From: Solilutibacter tolerans
Lineage (GTDB): Bacteria > Pseudomonadota > Gammaproteobacteria > Xanthomonadales > Xanthomonadaceae
Assembly: GCF_900155935.1 (NCBI RefSeq)
Contig: NZ_FTLW01000002.1
Span: forward strand, 310,001 to 374,000
Length of the DNA: 64,000 bases
Reading direction: 5' to 3'
The notes below the pieces were generated by a model that saw nothing but the letters and a program-made list of their open reading frames with translations, was not told the DNA's origin and did no database searches. Position numbers and translations under genes: made by a program. Positions 28,504 through 38,105 of the stretch are shown here, piece by piece (within the stretch, counting starts at the first letter, position 1; each line of letters begins with the position of its first letter).

Positions 28504-28533
28504 TTGACCGCCCATCCGTGGCCGCGCTAGAAT
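28504..28533 (+). promoter_or_regulatory. Sigma70-type promoter of rpmH
   Basis: TTGACC (28504-28509) and TAGAAT (28528-28533) are separated by 18 bases, placing transcription start near 28540, about 28 bases before the rpmH ATG. Confidence 0.6.
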
Positions 28534-28567
28534 TTCGGGTTCCGTTTATCTCTTTCGGTCCTGAACC

Positions 28568-28708
28568 ATGGCCACCAAGCGCACCTACCAGCCCAGCAAC
28601 CTCAAGCGCAAGCGCGATCACGGCTTCCGTGCCCGCATGAAGACTGCTGATGGTCGCAAGATTTTGGCTCGCCGCCGCGCGAAGGGCCGCAAGGTCCTGT
28701 CCGCCTGA
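28568..28708 (+). CDS. rpmH: 50S ribosomal protein L34
   Basis: A 46-aa, highly basic ribosomal protein, too short to be noticed by most length filters. The family sequence is plain: [20 protein letters not shown] followed by [20 protein letters not shown] and ending KVLSA. It is the first gene of the rightward rpmH-rnpA-yidC-mnmE cluster and shares the intergenic region with dnaA. A sigma70-type promoter lies 35-64 bases upstream. Confidence 0.97.
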   Translation: MATKRTYQPSNLKRKRDHGFRARMKTADGRKILARRRAKGRKVLSA

Positions 28709-28775
28709 TCCGCTCGAGCGGCGCCCTGTTGCGCCGTCGCGGTTTCCGGCGCGCAGGCCGCAGCCTGACGCTGAC

Positions 28776-29228
28776 ATGATATCCCTCGCACCCGCCCGTT
28801 TCCCGAAAACGGCGCGGGTGCGTTCGCGTGCGGCCTATGCGCGGGTCTTCGAGAATGCCCGTCGCACCCATCATCCGGCGCTGACCTTGCATGTTGCGCC
28901 TGCCACCGATCAGAGCGATGGCGCAACGCTTGGCCTCGCGGTGTCGCGCAAGGTCGATGGCAGGGCGGTGGGACGCAACCGCATCAAGCGCATCTGGCGC
29001 GAAACGTTCCGCTTGCATCGGGACCAGTTGGCACCACGTTCTCTGGTAGCCGTGGCTAAACCTGCCGCGGCCAAACTGGATAACGAGGCATTGATGGTCG
29101 CCCTGCTGGATACCTTGCGCCGTGCTGGCGCGTTGCCGCGAGCGGATGCGACCGGCACAATGCCCGACTCTTTCAATTCACCTTCCAGGCCGTCCCCCGG
29201 TCGGCCTGACATGAGCACGCCTGAATGA
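28776..29228 (+). CDS. rnpA: Ribonuclease P protein component
   Basis: A 150-aa basic protein that assists the RNase P RNA in maturing tRNA 5' ends. The RNR motif is visible as [20 protein letters not shown], with [17 protein letters not shown] before it. The ATG at 28776 is used; the frame is open further upstream, so an alternative start such as TTG cannot be excluded. Compared with typical RnpA (about 115-130 aa) there is an extra C-terminal tail of about 25 residues rich in Ser and Pro ([20 protein letters not shown]). The stop overlaps the yidC start by four bases, leaving no room for the yidD gene often found here. Confidence 0.92.
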   Translation: MISLAPARFPKTARVRSRAAYARVFENARRTHHPALTLHVAPATDQSDGATLGLAVSRKVDGRAVGRNRIKRIWRETFRLHRDQLAPRSLVAVAKPAAAKLDNEALMVALLDTLRRAGALPRADATGTMPDSFNSPSRPSPGRPDMSTPE

Positions 29229-30943
29229 ACCAGACCCGCCTTTTCCTTATCTTCGCCTGGCTGATGGTGGCGACGCTCTTGTGGATGGAGTGGGGCAAGG
29301 AGCAACAAGCTGCACGCGCGCCTGTGACCCCGGCTGCTCAGATCGCCGCCCCGCCGGCGATGGTGCCCGGTCAGGCGGCGCCGGCTACGCCGGGCGCGGT
29401 GCCGACCGCCAATGTGCCGGTGGTCGGTGGGCAAGCGCCGGTGACCAAGGCATCGCCCGCTGCACAAGGCTTGGTCGCAACCACTGACGTGCTGCAAGTG
29501 ACGCTCGATGGCGGCAGCGTGCGCGAAGCGGATCTGCTCAAATTCCCGCAGACACGCGACGCCGGCAGCAAGCCGGTGATGTTGTTCGATCCCAATCCCG
29601 CGAGTTTCTATGCGGCGCAGAGTGGTTGGGTCGGGCAGAACGGCGCGGCGGCGCCGACGCACGCGGCAGGTTTCGTCCCCGTATCGCCTGGCACGACGTA
29701 CACACTGGCTGACGGTCAGGACAGCTTGAGCATCCCCTTCGTCTGGACCGGCCCGAACGGCGTCAGCATCGAGCGCACCTACATCCTCAAGCGTGGCAGC
29801 TACACCATCGAAGTGCGCGATGTCGCGAAGAATGCCAGTGCCACGCCTTGGACGGGTTACGTATATCGCCAGTTGGTGCGTGTGCCGCAGGAAATCAAAG
29901 CCAGCATGTTCCACCCGGAGTCCTACAGCTTCCGTGGCGCGACCTGGTATAGCCAGGATGGCGGCTACGAGCGCCGCAAGTTCGATGACTTCCTGGATGA
30001 CGGCAAACTCAACCAGACCATCGAAGGTGGTTGGCTGGCGATGTTGCAGCATCACTTTTTCAGCGCATGGATTCCGCAGGCCGATCAACCGGCGCTGTAC
30101 GCGCTCGATCAGCAAGGTGGTGCGGCCTCGATCTCGGCGACCGGTCCGCAGTTCACCCTCGCGCCCGGGCAGAGTGCGACGACCACTGCCAAGTTGTGGG
30201 TAGGCCCGAAGGAAGTCGAACTGATTCAGGCGCAGAACGTGCCGAAGTTGGATCGCGCCGTCGACTACAGCCGCTTCGACATCTTCGCCATGCTCGGCGA
30301 AGGCCTGTTCTGGATCCTGTCGAAGCTGCATGGGCTGATCGGCAACTGGGGCTGGGCGATCATTGGCCTGGTCGTGATCCTCAAGATCGCACTGTTCCCG
30401 CTGTCGAACGCGCAGTACAAGTCGGCGGCGAAGATGCGCAAGTTCCAGCCGCGCCTGGCGCAGCTGAAAGAGCGCTACGGCGACGACAAGCAGAAGTTCC
30501 AGCAGGCGATGATGGAGCTGTACAAGACCGAGAAGATCAATCCGGTCGGTGGCTGCCTGCCGATCATTCCGCAGATCCTGATCTTCATGACGCTGTACTG
30601 GGTGTTGTCCGAAGCGGTGGAACTGCGCCATGCGCCGTGGATCGGCTGGATTCAGGACCTGACCGCGCGTGATCCGTACTTCATCCTGCCGGTGCTGAAC
30701 GCCGCGATCATGATGGCGACCCAGCACCTGACTCCGATGGCACCGGGTATGGACCCGATGCAGCAGAAGATGCTGAAGCTGATGCCAGTGGTCTTCGGCG
30801 TGCTGCTCGCCTTCCTGCCCGCGGGCCTGGTGCTGTATCAAGTCGCCAACGGCGGCCTCGGCCTCTTGCAGCAGTGGTACATGTTGAAGAAGTACGCAGA
30901 TACCCCTGCCAAGGGTGCACCCAGCAAGACAGTCAAGAAATGA
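29225..30943 (+). CDS. yidC: Membrane protein insertase YidC
   Basis: A 572-aa inner-membrane insertase that places membrane proteins in the bilayer alone or with SecYEG. One N-terminal helix ([19 protein letters not shown]), an Ala/Pro-rich linker, a large periplasmic beta domain (about 75-330), then five membrane helices in the conserved C-terminal part with the positively charged segment [20 protein letters not shown] and [20 protein letters not shown]. The length fits Gram-negative YidC. A hairpin follows the stop. Confidence 0.96.
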   Translation: MNQTRLFLIFAWLMVATLLWMEWGKEQQAARAPVTPAAQIAAPPAMVPGQAAPATPGAVPTANVPVVGGQAPVTKASPAAQGLVATTDVLQVTLDGGSVREADLLKFPQTRDAGSKPVMLFDPNPASFYAAQSGWVGQNGAAAPTHAAGFVPVSPGTTYTLADGQDSLSIPFVWTGPNGVSIERTYILKRGSYTIEVRDVAKNASATPWTGYVYRQLVRVPQEIKASMFHPESYSFRGATWYSQDGGYERRKFDDFLDDGKLNQTIEGGWLAMLQHHFFSAWIPQADQPALYALDQQGGAASISATGPQFTLAPGQSATTTAKLWVGPKEVELIQAQNVPKLDRAVDYSRFDIFAMLGEGLFWILSKLHGLIGNWGWAIIGLVVILKIALFPLSNAQYKSAAKMRKFQPRLAQLKERYGDDKQKFQQAMMELYKTEKINPVGGCLPIIPQILIFMTLYWVLSEAVELRHAPWIGWIQDLTARDPYFILPVLNAAIMMATQHLTPMAPGMDPMQQKMLKLMPVVFGVLLAFLPAGLVLYQVANGGLGLLQQWYMLKKYADTPAKGAPSKTVKK

Positions 30944-30949
30944 CGACAT

Positions 30950-30976
30950 CGGGCCCGCGTAACGCGGGCCCGTATG
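30950..30976 (+). terminator. Hairpin between yidC and mnmE, possible weak terminator
   Basis: A perfect 10-bp stem (arms CGGGCCCGCG and CGCGGGCCCG, loop TAA) is followed by TATGTTTT. The U tract is interrupted, so partial read-through into mnmE is likely. Confidence 0.5.
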
Positions 30977-30994
30977 TTTTGCGATGCTGCCCTC

Positions 30995-32344
30995 ATGAAC
31001 AAACACGACAAACCCATGCGCGATACCTTGGTTGCGATTGCCACGGCATCGGGTGCGGGCGGCGTGGGTATCGTGCGCTTGTCCGGCCCGCGCGCCATCG
31101 CCATGGCCGAAACGATCTGCCAACGCGCGCTAGCCGTGCGACAGGCCCGCTATGTTCGTTTTCGCGATCGTGAGGGCGAGATCATCGACGATGGCATCGC
31201 CCTGGTTTTCCGCGCGCCGGCGAGTTTTACCGGGGAGGATGTCGCCGAGCTGCAGGCACATGGCAGCCCGGCGGTGTTGCGTCAGTTGGTCGATGTCGCG
31301 ATATTGCTCGGCGCGCGTCAGGCCGGGCCCGGCGAATTCAGTGCGCGTGCGTTCGAGAACGGCAAGTTGGACCTTGCCCAGGCAGAAGCACTCGCCGACC
31401 TGATCGCCGCAGGCAGTGCGCAGGCTGCGCGCGCGGCACGGCGCTCACTGGATGGCGCGTTCTCGCATGAAGTCGAAGCGATCGCGGCGCGATTGATGGC
31501 GCTGCGCGTACAAGCCGAAGCCGCGATCGATTTCGCCGACGAACCCTTGGAAACCTTGTCGGAGGCGCGCCTCGGCGCAACGCTCGCCGACATTCAGGTT
31601 GACCTTCAGCGCCTGCGCGCCCGCGCCGAAGCCGGGCAACGATTGCGCGACGGCCTGCACGCGGTCATCGTCGGGCCGCCGAACGCAGGCAAGAGCTCGC
31701 TGCTTAACGCGCTGGCTCGCAGCGAGCGCGCCATCGTTACCGACATCGCCGGGACCACGCGCGACCTGCTGCGCGAAACCGTACGCATAGGCGATGTCGA
31801 ATTGACCCTCGTCGATACCGCAGGACTGCGTGAAACCGGCGAAGCGATCGAACAAGAGGGCATTCGCCGCGCACAGGCGGAACTCGCGCAAGCAGACCTG
31901 GCCTTGGTGGTGGTCGATGCGCGATATCCGGATGAACTCGCGCCGTTCGAAACGCAGTTGGCCAATGTGCCGCATCGAATCCTCATCCAAAACAAAGCAG
32001 ACTTGCTGGATGAAAAATCGGAATCGACATCAGCCGATACGCTGCAGGTCTCTGCACGAAACGGCACGGGATTAGCAGCCCTGGAAGCAGCAATTTCTGC
32101 CATTGCCCGCAGTGATTTGGCGGCAGGTGAGGGGGCGTTCACGGCGCGCGCGCGCCATGTTCGCGCGTTGGCCGATTGTGCATCCTGGTTGGGGCAGGCA
32201 TCAGCAGAGTTGACAGCCAGTCAACCTGAACTAGCCGCAGAGGCCCTGCGTCTGGCGCAGGACGGATTGGGCGATATCACGGGACGCACTTTGCCCGACG
32301 ATTTGCTAGGCGCGATCTTCTCGACCTTCTGCGTGGGTAAATAG
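30995..32344 (+). CDS. mnmE: tRNA uridine-5-carboxymethylaminomethyl GTPase MnmE
   Basis: A 449-aa cytosolic GTPase that, with MnmG, modifies the wobble uridine of several tRNAs. It shows the N-terminal folate-binding start (RDTLVAIATASGAGGVGIVR), the G domain P-loop GPPNAGKSSLLNAL, the G2/G3 regions DIAGTTRDLL and DTAGLRE, NKAD, and the C-terminal CVGK. The ATG at 30995 was chosen from three possible starts; no strong ribosome site separates them. Confidence 0.96.
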   Translation: MNKHDKPMRDTLVAIATASGAGGVGIVRLSGPRAIAMAETICQRALAVRQARYVRFRDREGEIIDDGIALVFRAPASFTGEDVAELQAHGSPAVLRQLVDVAILLGARQAGPGEFSARAFENGKLDLAQAEALADLIAAGSAQAARAARRSLDGAFSHEVEAIAARLMALRVQAEAAIDFADEPLETLSEARLGATLADIQVDLQRLRARAEAGQRLRDGLHAVIVGPPNAGKSSLLNALARSERAIVTDIAGTTRDLLRETVRIGDVELTLVDTAGLRETGEAIEQEGIRRAQAELAQADLALVVVDARYPDELAPFETQLANVPHRILIQNKADLLDEKSESTSADTLQVSARNGTGLAALEAAISAIARSDLAAGEGAFTARARHVRALADCASWLGQASAELTASQPELAAEALRLAQDGLGDITGRTLPDDLLGAIFSTFCVGK

Positions 32345-32424
32345 CCGCGCCAGCAGACGGCAATCCTGCGGCCAGCAAGGCTTGCTGATTTGGCTCCGTA
32401 TCGCACTGATAGCGATCGAGCCAT

Positions 32425-32438
32425 TTGACCTGGATCAA
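32425..32438 (+). promoter_or_regulatory. FNR/ANR box in front of ccoN
   Basis: TTGACCTGGATCAA matches the FNR/ANR consensus TTGAT-N4-ATCAA with one change. It is centred 60 bases before the ccoN ATG, and a class II geometry would put transcription start near 32473. The gene for an FNR-type regulator closes this same cluster. Confidence 0.8.
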
Positions 32439-32491
32439 GTGCCCTGGGTGGCGGCGCCTCGAAAATGGTGCCGGTGACCAAGGACTCTGCA

Positions 32492-33934
32492 ATGGACAAC
32501 AACTCCAAGGGCTTCTACAACGATAAAGTGGTGATGCAATTCGCCATCGCCACCGTGTTGTGGGGCGTGGTCGGCATGCTGGTCGGCGTCGTCATTGCCG
32601 CACAGCTGTACTGGCCGACGATGACGGACGGCATCCCATGGTTGCAATACGGGCGCCTGCGTCCGCTGCATACCAATGCGGTGATCTTTGCGTTCGGCGG
32701 CTCCGCCTTGTTCGCGACCAGCCTGTGGTGCGTGCAACGCACCAGTCATGTGCGATTGATCTCCGACAAGCTGGCGGCATTCGTCTTCTGGGGTTGGCAA
32801 CTGATCATTGTTGCAGCGGCGATCACACTCCCGCTCGGCATGACCCAGAGCAAGGAATACGCTGAACTCATCTGGCCGATCGACATCGCCATCGCGGTGG
32901 TGTGGGTGGCGTACGCGGTGCTGTTTTTCGGCACGATCGTCGCGCGCAAGGTCAAGCACATCTATGTCGCCAACTGGTTTTATGGTGGCTTCATCCTCGC
33001 CATCGCGCTGCTGCACATCGTCAACAGCCTGGCCATTCCGACCAGCTTGAGCAATTCGTATCCGGTCTATGCCGGCGCAGTCGACGCCATGGTGCAGTGG
33101 TGGTACGGACACAACGCGGTCGGTTTCTACCTGACCGCCGGTTTCCTCGGGATGATGTATTACTTCGTGCCCAAGGTGGCCGGTCGACCGATCTATTCCT
33201 ACCGGTTGTCGATCGTGCATTTCTGGGCATTGATCTCCATCTACATGTGGGCGGGCCCGCACCATCTTCTTTACACCTCACTGCCGGATTGGGCGCAATC
33301 GCTCGGCATGGTGTTCTCGCTAATCCTGCTCGCGCCATCGTGGGGCGGTGCGCTGAACGGCGTGATGACGCTGTCAGGCGCCTGGCACAAGTTGCGCACC
33401 GATCCGGTGCTGAAGTTCCTCATCGTCGCGATCAGCTTCTACATGATGTCGACCTTCGAAGGGCCGATGATGTCGATCAAGACGGTCAACTCGCTTTCGC
33501 ACTACACCGATTGGACTGTGGGTCATGTTCATGCCGGTGCATTGGGTTGGGTGGCGATGATCTCACTGGGCTCGATCTATGCACTCTTTCCATGGCTGAC
33601 GCATCAGAAGTCGATGTATTCGGTCAAGGCGATTGATGTGCATTTCTGGCTGCATACGTTGGGCGTGGTGTTCTACATCGCCTCGATGTGGATTGCTGGG
33701 GTGATGCAAGGCCTGATGTGGCGCGCCACTAATGCCGACGGCACCCTGACCTACAGCTTCGTCGAAGCACTCAACGCTACGTATCCGTATTACTTCGGCC
33801 GTTTGCTAGGCGGGTTATTCGTTCTGGCAGGCATGGGCGTGATGGTGTGGAACACGGCGAAGACCTTGCAAGCCGCGAAAAAACCAACGCCGACACCGGT
33901 GCTTGCTCCCCATGTTTCCGAAGCCCGCGCCTGA
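32492..33934 (+). CDS. ccoN: cbb3-type cytochrome c oxidase subunit I
   Basis: A 480-aa inner-membrane catalytic subunit of the high-affinity cbb3 oxidase, carrying low-spin heme b and the heme b3-CuB centre. Twelve hydrophobic helices and the histidine ligands in conserved contexts are visible ([45 protein letters not shown]). The ATG at 32492 follows AAGGACTCTGCA, a suitable ribosome site, and fits the family N-terminus. It heads a ten-gene cluster under an FNR-type box, consistent with induction at low oxygen. Confidence 0.96.
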   Translation: MDNNSKGFYNDKVVMQFAIATVLWGVVGMLVGVVIAAQLYWPTMTDGIPWLQYGRLRPLHTNAVIFAFGGSALFATSLWCVQRTSHVRLISDKLAAFVFWGWQLIIVAAAITLPLGMTQSKEYAELIWPIDIAIAVVWVAYAVLFFGTIVARKVKHIYVANWFYGGFILAIALLHIVNSLAIPTSLSNSYPVYAGAVDAMVQWWYGHNAVGFYLTAGFLGMMYYFVPKVAGRPIYSYRLSIVHFWALISIYMWAGPHHLLYTSLPDWAQSLGMVFSLILLAPSWGGALNGVMTLSGAWHKLRTDPVLKFLIVAISFYMMSTFEGPMMSIKTVNSLSHYTDWTVGHVHAGALGWVAMISLGSIYALFPWLTHQKSMYSVKAIDVHFWLHTLGVVFYIASMWIAGVMQGLMWRATNADGTLTYSFVEALNATYPYYFGRLLGGLFVLAGMGVMVWNTAKTLQAAKKPTPTPVLAPHVSEARA

Positions 33935-33945
33935 GGACCTGAGCG

Positions 33946-34578
33946 ATGAGCAACGACAACAACACAGGTTTCACCCACGAAAAGATCGAAAAGAACGTCG
34001 CTCTGATGGCGGTGCTGATCACCATCGCAGTCTCGTTTGGCGGGCTGGCGCAAATCGTCCCCTTGATGTTCCAGGCCGAAGCAGTGAAACCGCTGCCGGG
34101 GGTCAAGCCCTATCCCGCGCTGGAGTTGGCAGGGCGCGATGTCTACATCCGCGAAGGTTGCTACAACTGCCATTCGCAGATGGTGCGCAGCCTTCGCTTT
34201 GAAACCGAGCGCTACGGTCATTACTCCCTGGCTGGTGAATCGGTGTATGACCACCCGTTCCAGTGGGGTTCGAAACGCACCGGACCGGATCTTGCACGTG
34301 TGGGTGGCCGTTATTCGGATGAATGGCATCGCGCGCATCTGGTTAACCCGCGCGATGTGGTGCCGGAATCCAACATGCCCTCGTTCCCGTGGCTGGAAAA
34401 GAACCAGGTCGATGGCAAGCAGTTGCAAGCCAACATGCGTGGGCTGACCAAGGTCGGCGTGCCTTATTCGCAAGCCGAGATCGATGCAGCAATGGGTGAT
34501 GTCGATGGCAAGACCGAGCTCGATGCTGTGGTTGCCTATCTGCAGGGGCTCGGCAAGGCCGCGCCGAGAGGAGGTTGA
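33946..34578 (+). CDS. ccoO: cbb3-type cytochrome c oxidase subunit II (mono-heme)
   Basis: A 210-aa membrane-anchored cytochrome c of the cbb3 oxidase. One N-terminal helix (about 20-42) is followed by a periplasmic domain with the heme c motif CYNCH in [20 protein letters not shown]. The [20 protein letters not shown] segment and a methionine ligand in SNMPSFPWL match the family. It lies 11 bases after ccoN and two bases before ccoQ. Confidence 0.96.
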   Translation: MSNDNNTGFTHEKIEKNVALMAVLITIAVSFGGLAQIVPLMFQAEAVKPLPGVKPYPALELAGRDVYIREGCYNCHSQMVRSLRFETERYGHYSLAGESVYDHPFQWGSKRTGPDLARVGGRYSDEWHRAHLVNPRDVVPESNMPSFPWLEKNQVDGKQLQANMRGLTKVGVPYSQAEIDAAMGDVDGKTELDAVVAYLQGLGKAAPRGG

Positions 34579-34579
34579 G

Positions 34580-34762
34580 ATGTTGTCTGGAATCATCACC
34601 GCCATCTTGCTCGTGCTCTTCATCGTGGGCTGGATGTGGGCCTGGAGTCCGCGCCGCCAGCATGACTTCGACGCCGCGGCGCGGCTGCCACTGGATGAGC
34701 AAGCAACCAGCGTCGTCATCGCCAGCCAAGCAAACCATCGCAACAAGGAGCGCGTGTCGTGA
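34580..34762 (+). CDS. ccoQ: cbb3-type oxidase small subunit CcoQ/FixQ
   Basis: A 60-aa single-span membrane protein starting at the ATG after GAGGAGGTTGAG. The helix LSGIITAILLVLFIVGWMWA is followed by the family motif WSPRRQHDFDAAARLPLDE. CcoQ stabilises the oxidase complex. It overlaps ccoP by four bases. Confidence 0.92.
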   Translation: MLSGIITAILLVLFIVGWMWAWSPRRQHDFDAAARLPLDEQATSVVIASQANHRNKERVS

Positions 34763-35727
34763 GTGATTGGACTACTTCATTCACCAGCGGCTGGTCGATC
34801 TACATCGTCGTGCTGGTGCTCATCAACGTGGTGGGCTGCGCATGGCTCTTGTGGTCGAACGCCAAGCGTCGGCCGGGCGATCCTGGCCCAAATGAAACAA
34901 GCCATGTTTGGGACGGCGATCTCACCGAATACAACAAGCCGATGCCGAAGTGGTGGATCAACCTGTTCTGGCTGACCATCCTCTTCAGCGTGGGCTACCT
35001 GATCTACTACCCAGGCTTCGGTGCGTTCGCTGGTGTGTCCAAGTGGACATCGGCTGGCGAGATGAAGCGCGAGCAGGCCGCCGAGAACAAGAAGCTCGAA
35101 GTGACATTTGCGCCGTATGCCGGAAAAGCCATCGACAAACTGGCAATGGATCCGAAGGCCGTCGTCATCGGCAAAGGCATCTTCAACAACACGTGCTCCA
35201 CCTGCCACGGATCTGCCGGCAAGGGTGCGATCGGTTATCCCAACCTGACCGATGACATCTGGCATTGGGGTGGGGCACCGGACGAGGTATTAAGCAGCAT
35301 CCAGCAAGGCCGCCAAGGCGTGATGGCACCTTGGGGCACGGTCCTCGAAGGCATGGGCGGTGATAACGCGGTCGCCTACGTCATCGCCTATTTGCGCACG
35401 CTATCGCAACCACAAGCCGACCTGCGCAACGACTACATGGCCAGCCAAGGCAAGAAATTGTTTGATGGCGTCTGCGTTAGTTGTCATGGGCTGGATGGCA
35501 AGGGCAATACCCAGTTGGGTGCCCCCAGTCTGGCTGATGCTTACTGGTTGTATGGCGACAGTAATGAAGCACTGCAGAAAACCATCCGTGATGGTCGCCA
35601 TGGCGTAATGCCCGCGCACAAGGAGTTGTTGGGCGACACTCGTACACGTCTGGTTGGTGCTTATGTCTGGTCGTTGTCGCAGAAGCGTGGCGCGGAGACA
35701 GGCAAGCCAGATACCAGCGTGCAGTGA
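34759..35727 (+). CDS. ccoP: cbb3-type cytochrome c oxidase subunit III (di-heme)
   Basis: A 322-aa membrane-anchored di-heme cytochrome c passing electrons to CcoO and CcoN. It begins with GTG inside the ccoQ stop. Two N-terminal membrane segments (about 10-32 and 65-85) precede two cytochrome domains with CSTCH (near 152) and CVSCH (near 240). The HVWDGDLTEYNKPMPKWW segment is typical of the family. The start overlaps upstream and the stop overlaps the next small gene. Confidence 0.96.
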   Translation: MSDWTTSFTSGWSIYIVVLVLINVVGCAWLLWSNAKRRPGDPGPNETSHVWDGDLTEYNKPMPKWWINLFWLTILFSVGYLIYYPGFGAFAGVSKWTSAGEMKREQAAENKKLEVTFAPYAGKAIDKLAMDPKAVVIGKGIFNNTCSTCHGSAGKGAIGYPNLTDDIWHWGGAPDEVLSSIQQGRQGVMAPWGTVLEGMGGDNAVAYVIAYLRTLSQPQADLRNDYMASQGKKLFDGVCVSCHGLDGKGNTQLGAPSLADAYWLYGDSNEALQKTIRDGRHGVMPAHKELLGDTRTRLVGAYVWSLSQKRGAETGKPDTSVQ

Positions 35728-36023
35728 TGACTGACTTCACCGAGCCGACATTCGACCATCCGCCTCGGCCACTTGCGCAGCGTATCGGCGCGATCTTGTG
35801 GCCAAGTTTCTTCGCTGCGTGCGTGGCGACGATGGTGTTCTTCGCCTTCGTTGATCCGTTGATGCTACGTGACCAGACCTTTCCGGAACTGCCGATGACG
35901 CGGGCGATGGGCTACAGCATCGGCTTCTTCATGTTCTGGTTGGCTACCGCATCTTCCAGCTTGTTCACGTGGATCCTATTGCGACCGCCTAGCCGCTTCA
36001 ATCGCGCATTGCCTCTGGATTGA
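35727..36023 (+). CDS. Small membrane protein inside the cbb3 cluster
   Basis: A 98-aa protein whose ATG shares one base with the ccoP stop (TGATG). Two hydrophobic helices (about 23-45 and 60-85) are joined by a short loop (DPLMLRDQTFPELPMTRAMG). No family function is known to me. Tight coupling with ccoP and ccoG suggests a role in assembly or stability of the oxidase, but this is positional inference. Confidence 0.8.
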   Translation: MTDFTEPTFDHPPRPLAQRIGAILWPSFFAACVATMVFFAFVDPLMLRDQTFPELPMTRAMGYSIGFFMFWLATASSSLFTWILLRPPSRFNRALPLD

Positions 36024-36033
36024 GGGATATCCG

Positions 36034-37593
36034 ATGGGCAACAAGATTCCGCTGGACGTCATCGACGACGATGGCAATTCGTACTACGTCAGCGAACGCA
36101 AAATCTATGCGCGCGAAACCTCCGGGCGCTTGCAAACATTGCGCAAGATCGCGGTCTGGATGCTGCTGGGCATGTTTTATGTGTTCCCGTGGATCAACTG
36201 GGACGGCCACCAGTCGGTATTGTTCGATTTGCCTGCGCGCAAGTTCTACATCTTTGGTCTGACGTTCTGGCCGCAGGATTTCATATTTCTCGCCATGTTG
36301 CTGATCATGGCGGGACTGACGCTGTTCTTCGTCACCGCGATCGCCGGACGATTGTGGTGTGGTTATGCCTGCCCGCAAACAGTGTGGACGGAAATTTTCA
36401 TGTGGATCGAAAACGCGATCGAAGGAGATCGTGGTCGCCGCATGAAGCTGGACAAGATGCCCTGGAATCGCGAGAAGGTCTTGCGCAAAGGGGGAAAACA
36501 TCTGGCATGGGCGCTGTTCGCGCTATGGACGGGTTTCACTTTCGTTGGTTTTTTCACTCCGGTGCGGGAGTTGTTTACGCGCGCGCCATTGATCGCCACT
36601 GGCTGGCAATGGGGTGGCTGGGAAACGTTCTGGGTTTTCTTCTATGCGCTCGCCACGTGGGGCTTTGCCGGGTTCCTGCGGGAGCAAGTGTGCAAATACA
36701 TGTGTCCCTACGCGCGTTTCCAGAGCGCGATGTTCGATCGCAACACACTCATCATCGCTTACGACCCGATGCGCGGCGAGCCGCGCGGTCCGCGCAAGCG
36801 TGGTTTGTCTTCGGTGCTTGAGCGCAGTCGTGGGTTGATCGACAAGGTGCTGGCTTATGACTTCGTGTTCCGTGCCTCGGGCAACGCGGTGGCGGCGGAT
36901 GCCGCCGCGCAAGCACGTGGACATACCGGCATGGCGGAGTTCAGTCCGGCGCGTGATCCCTTGCCAAAATTTCCGCCGGACGAGCTGGGAGACTGTATTG
37001 ATTGCACGATTTGCGTGCAGGTCTGCCCGACCGGCATCGACATCCGCAATGGCCTGCAATACGAATGCATTGCTTGTGGCGCTTGCATCGATGCCTGCAA
37101 TGACGTGATGGACAAGATGGGCTATCCGCGCGGGCTGATTCGCTATGCGACGCAGAATGCGATTGATGGCAAGCGAACGCGTGTGGTGCGGCCGCGCGTG
37201 ATCATCTATGGCGCGGTGCTGTTGACGGTATTTGCGGCGTGGGCTTGGGGCGTTACCCATCGAACGGCCTTGATCGTCGAGGCGATGCGTGATCGCAATG
37301 CACTCTATCGTGAGGTTGAGGGCGGCAAAGTGGAAAATGGTTACACCTTGCGCCTGGTCAACAAGGACAACATCTCACGTAGCTTCGTTATTGATGTCGA
37401 GGCCAAGGAAGGCATCCACATGGCACAAGGTCCGCTGACGGTCGAAGCGAGCCCCGAAGAAGTATTGACGGTACCACTTACGTTGCGCGCATCGGCAACA
37501 GTTTCCGGGGCGAAGCCGGTAGCGTTTACGGTCAAGTCTCGCGATGGCAGCGTGAGTGAGCAGGTGACCAGCAAGTTCTTTGGGCCGATGTGA
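36034..37593 (+). CDS. ccoG: Cytochrome c oxidase accessory protein CcoG
   Basis: A 519-aa inner-membrane iron-sulfur protein (RdxA/FixG) that reduces copper for cbb3 oxidase assembly. About five hydrophobic segments are seen. Cysteine motifs include GYACPQTVWTE and two ferredoxin-like [4Fe-4S] sets in DCTICVQVCPTGIDIRN and CIACGACIDACNDV. A C-terminal immunoglobulin-like domain follows (about 410-519). It precedes fixH with a TGATG junction. Confidence 0.95.
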   Translation: MGNKIPLDVIDDDGNSYYVSERKIYARETSGRLQTLRKIAVWMLLGMFYVFPWINWDGHQSVLFDLPARKFYIFGLTFWPQDFIFLAMLLIMAGLTLFFVTAIAGRLWCGYACPQTVWTEIFMWIENAIEGDRGRRMKLDKMPWNREKVLRKGGKHLAWALFALWTGFTFVGFFTPVRELFTRAPLIATGWQWGGWETFWVFFYALATWGFAGFLREQVCKYMCPYARFQSAMFDRNTLIIAYDPMRGEPRGPRKRGLSSVLERSRGLIDKVLAYDFVFRASGNAVAADAAAQARGHTGMAEFSPARDPLPKFPPDELGDCIDCTICVQVCPTGIDIRNGLQYECIACGACIDACNDVMDKMGYPRGLIRYATQNAIDGKRTRVVRPRVIIYGAVLLTVFAAWAWGVTHRTALIVEAMRDRNALYREVEGGKVENGYTLRLVNKDNISRSFVIDVEAKEGIHMAQGPLTVEASPEEVLTVPLTLRASATVSGAKPVAFTVKSRDGSVSEQVTSKFFGPM

Positions 37594-38105
37594 TGAAGAC
37601 GAGGACGAACAAGGCGTATCGCGAACCGATGGTCTGGCTGGTGTTTGGATTGCCTGCCATGGTAGTGGTCGCCGGCATCGCCACCTTGGTGATCGCGATT
37701 CAACATCGCGATGGGGGCGAGGTCACCGACCAGGTGCAACGCACTGCACAGATCCAGCAGACTGACTTGGGCCCCGATGCCCGTGCAGGCGCGATGGGTT
37801 TGCGAGTATTGCTGCGTGAGCGGGAGGGGCGAATCGAAGTATTGCCGATGGCCGGCAACTTCCCGCAAAAGCAATCACTGCGTCTGATGGCCGAACACCC
37901 GACGGACCGCACGCAGGATCGCGTGTTGGTGCTGCTGCCACAAGCGCATGCCCAAGGCTGGCTGTCGAAAGAGACATTCGAGGCCACCCGACAACATGCA
38001 TGGAAGTTCAGTCTCATCCCGGGCAACGAACAGTGGCGGTTGCGCGGACGGATGCCCAAGGAGCAAAGCGCGGTCGTGCTGCTACCGGCGGTGGAGCCAG
38101 AGTGA
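37593..38105 (+). CDS. fixH: FixH-family cbb3 assembly protein
   Basis: A 170-aa protein with one N-terminal membrane helix (about 15-38, WLVFGLPAMVVVAGIATLVI) and a periplasmic domain. Members of the FixH/CcoH family act in cbb3 maturation with the copper ATPase CcoI. The N-terminal YREPMVWLVFGLPAMVVVAG pattern and position between ccoG and ccoI support the call. The start at 37593 overlaps the ccoG stop by one base. Confidence 0.85.
   Translation: MKTRTNKAYREPMVWLVFGLPAMVVVAGIATLVIAIQHRDGGEVTDQVQRTAQIQQTDLGPDARAGAMGLRVLLREREGRIEVLPMAGNFPQKQSLRLMAEHPTDRTQDRVLVLLPQAHAQGWLSKETFEATRQHAWKFSLIPGNEQWRLRGRMPKEQSAVVLLPAVEPE

Noticed and set aside
28910-31123. 737-codon open frame antisense to yidC and rnpA
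   Set aside because: It lies opposite two well-identified genes, its product is low-complexity (His, Arg, Gln rich), and it has no ribosome site or domain. It is a shadow of high-GC coding sequence.
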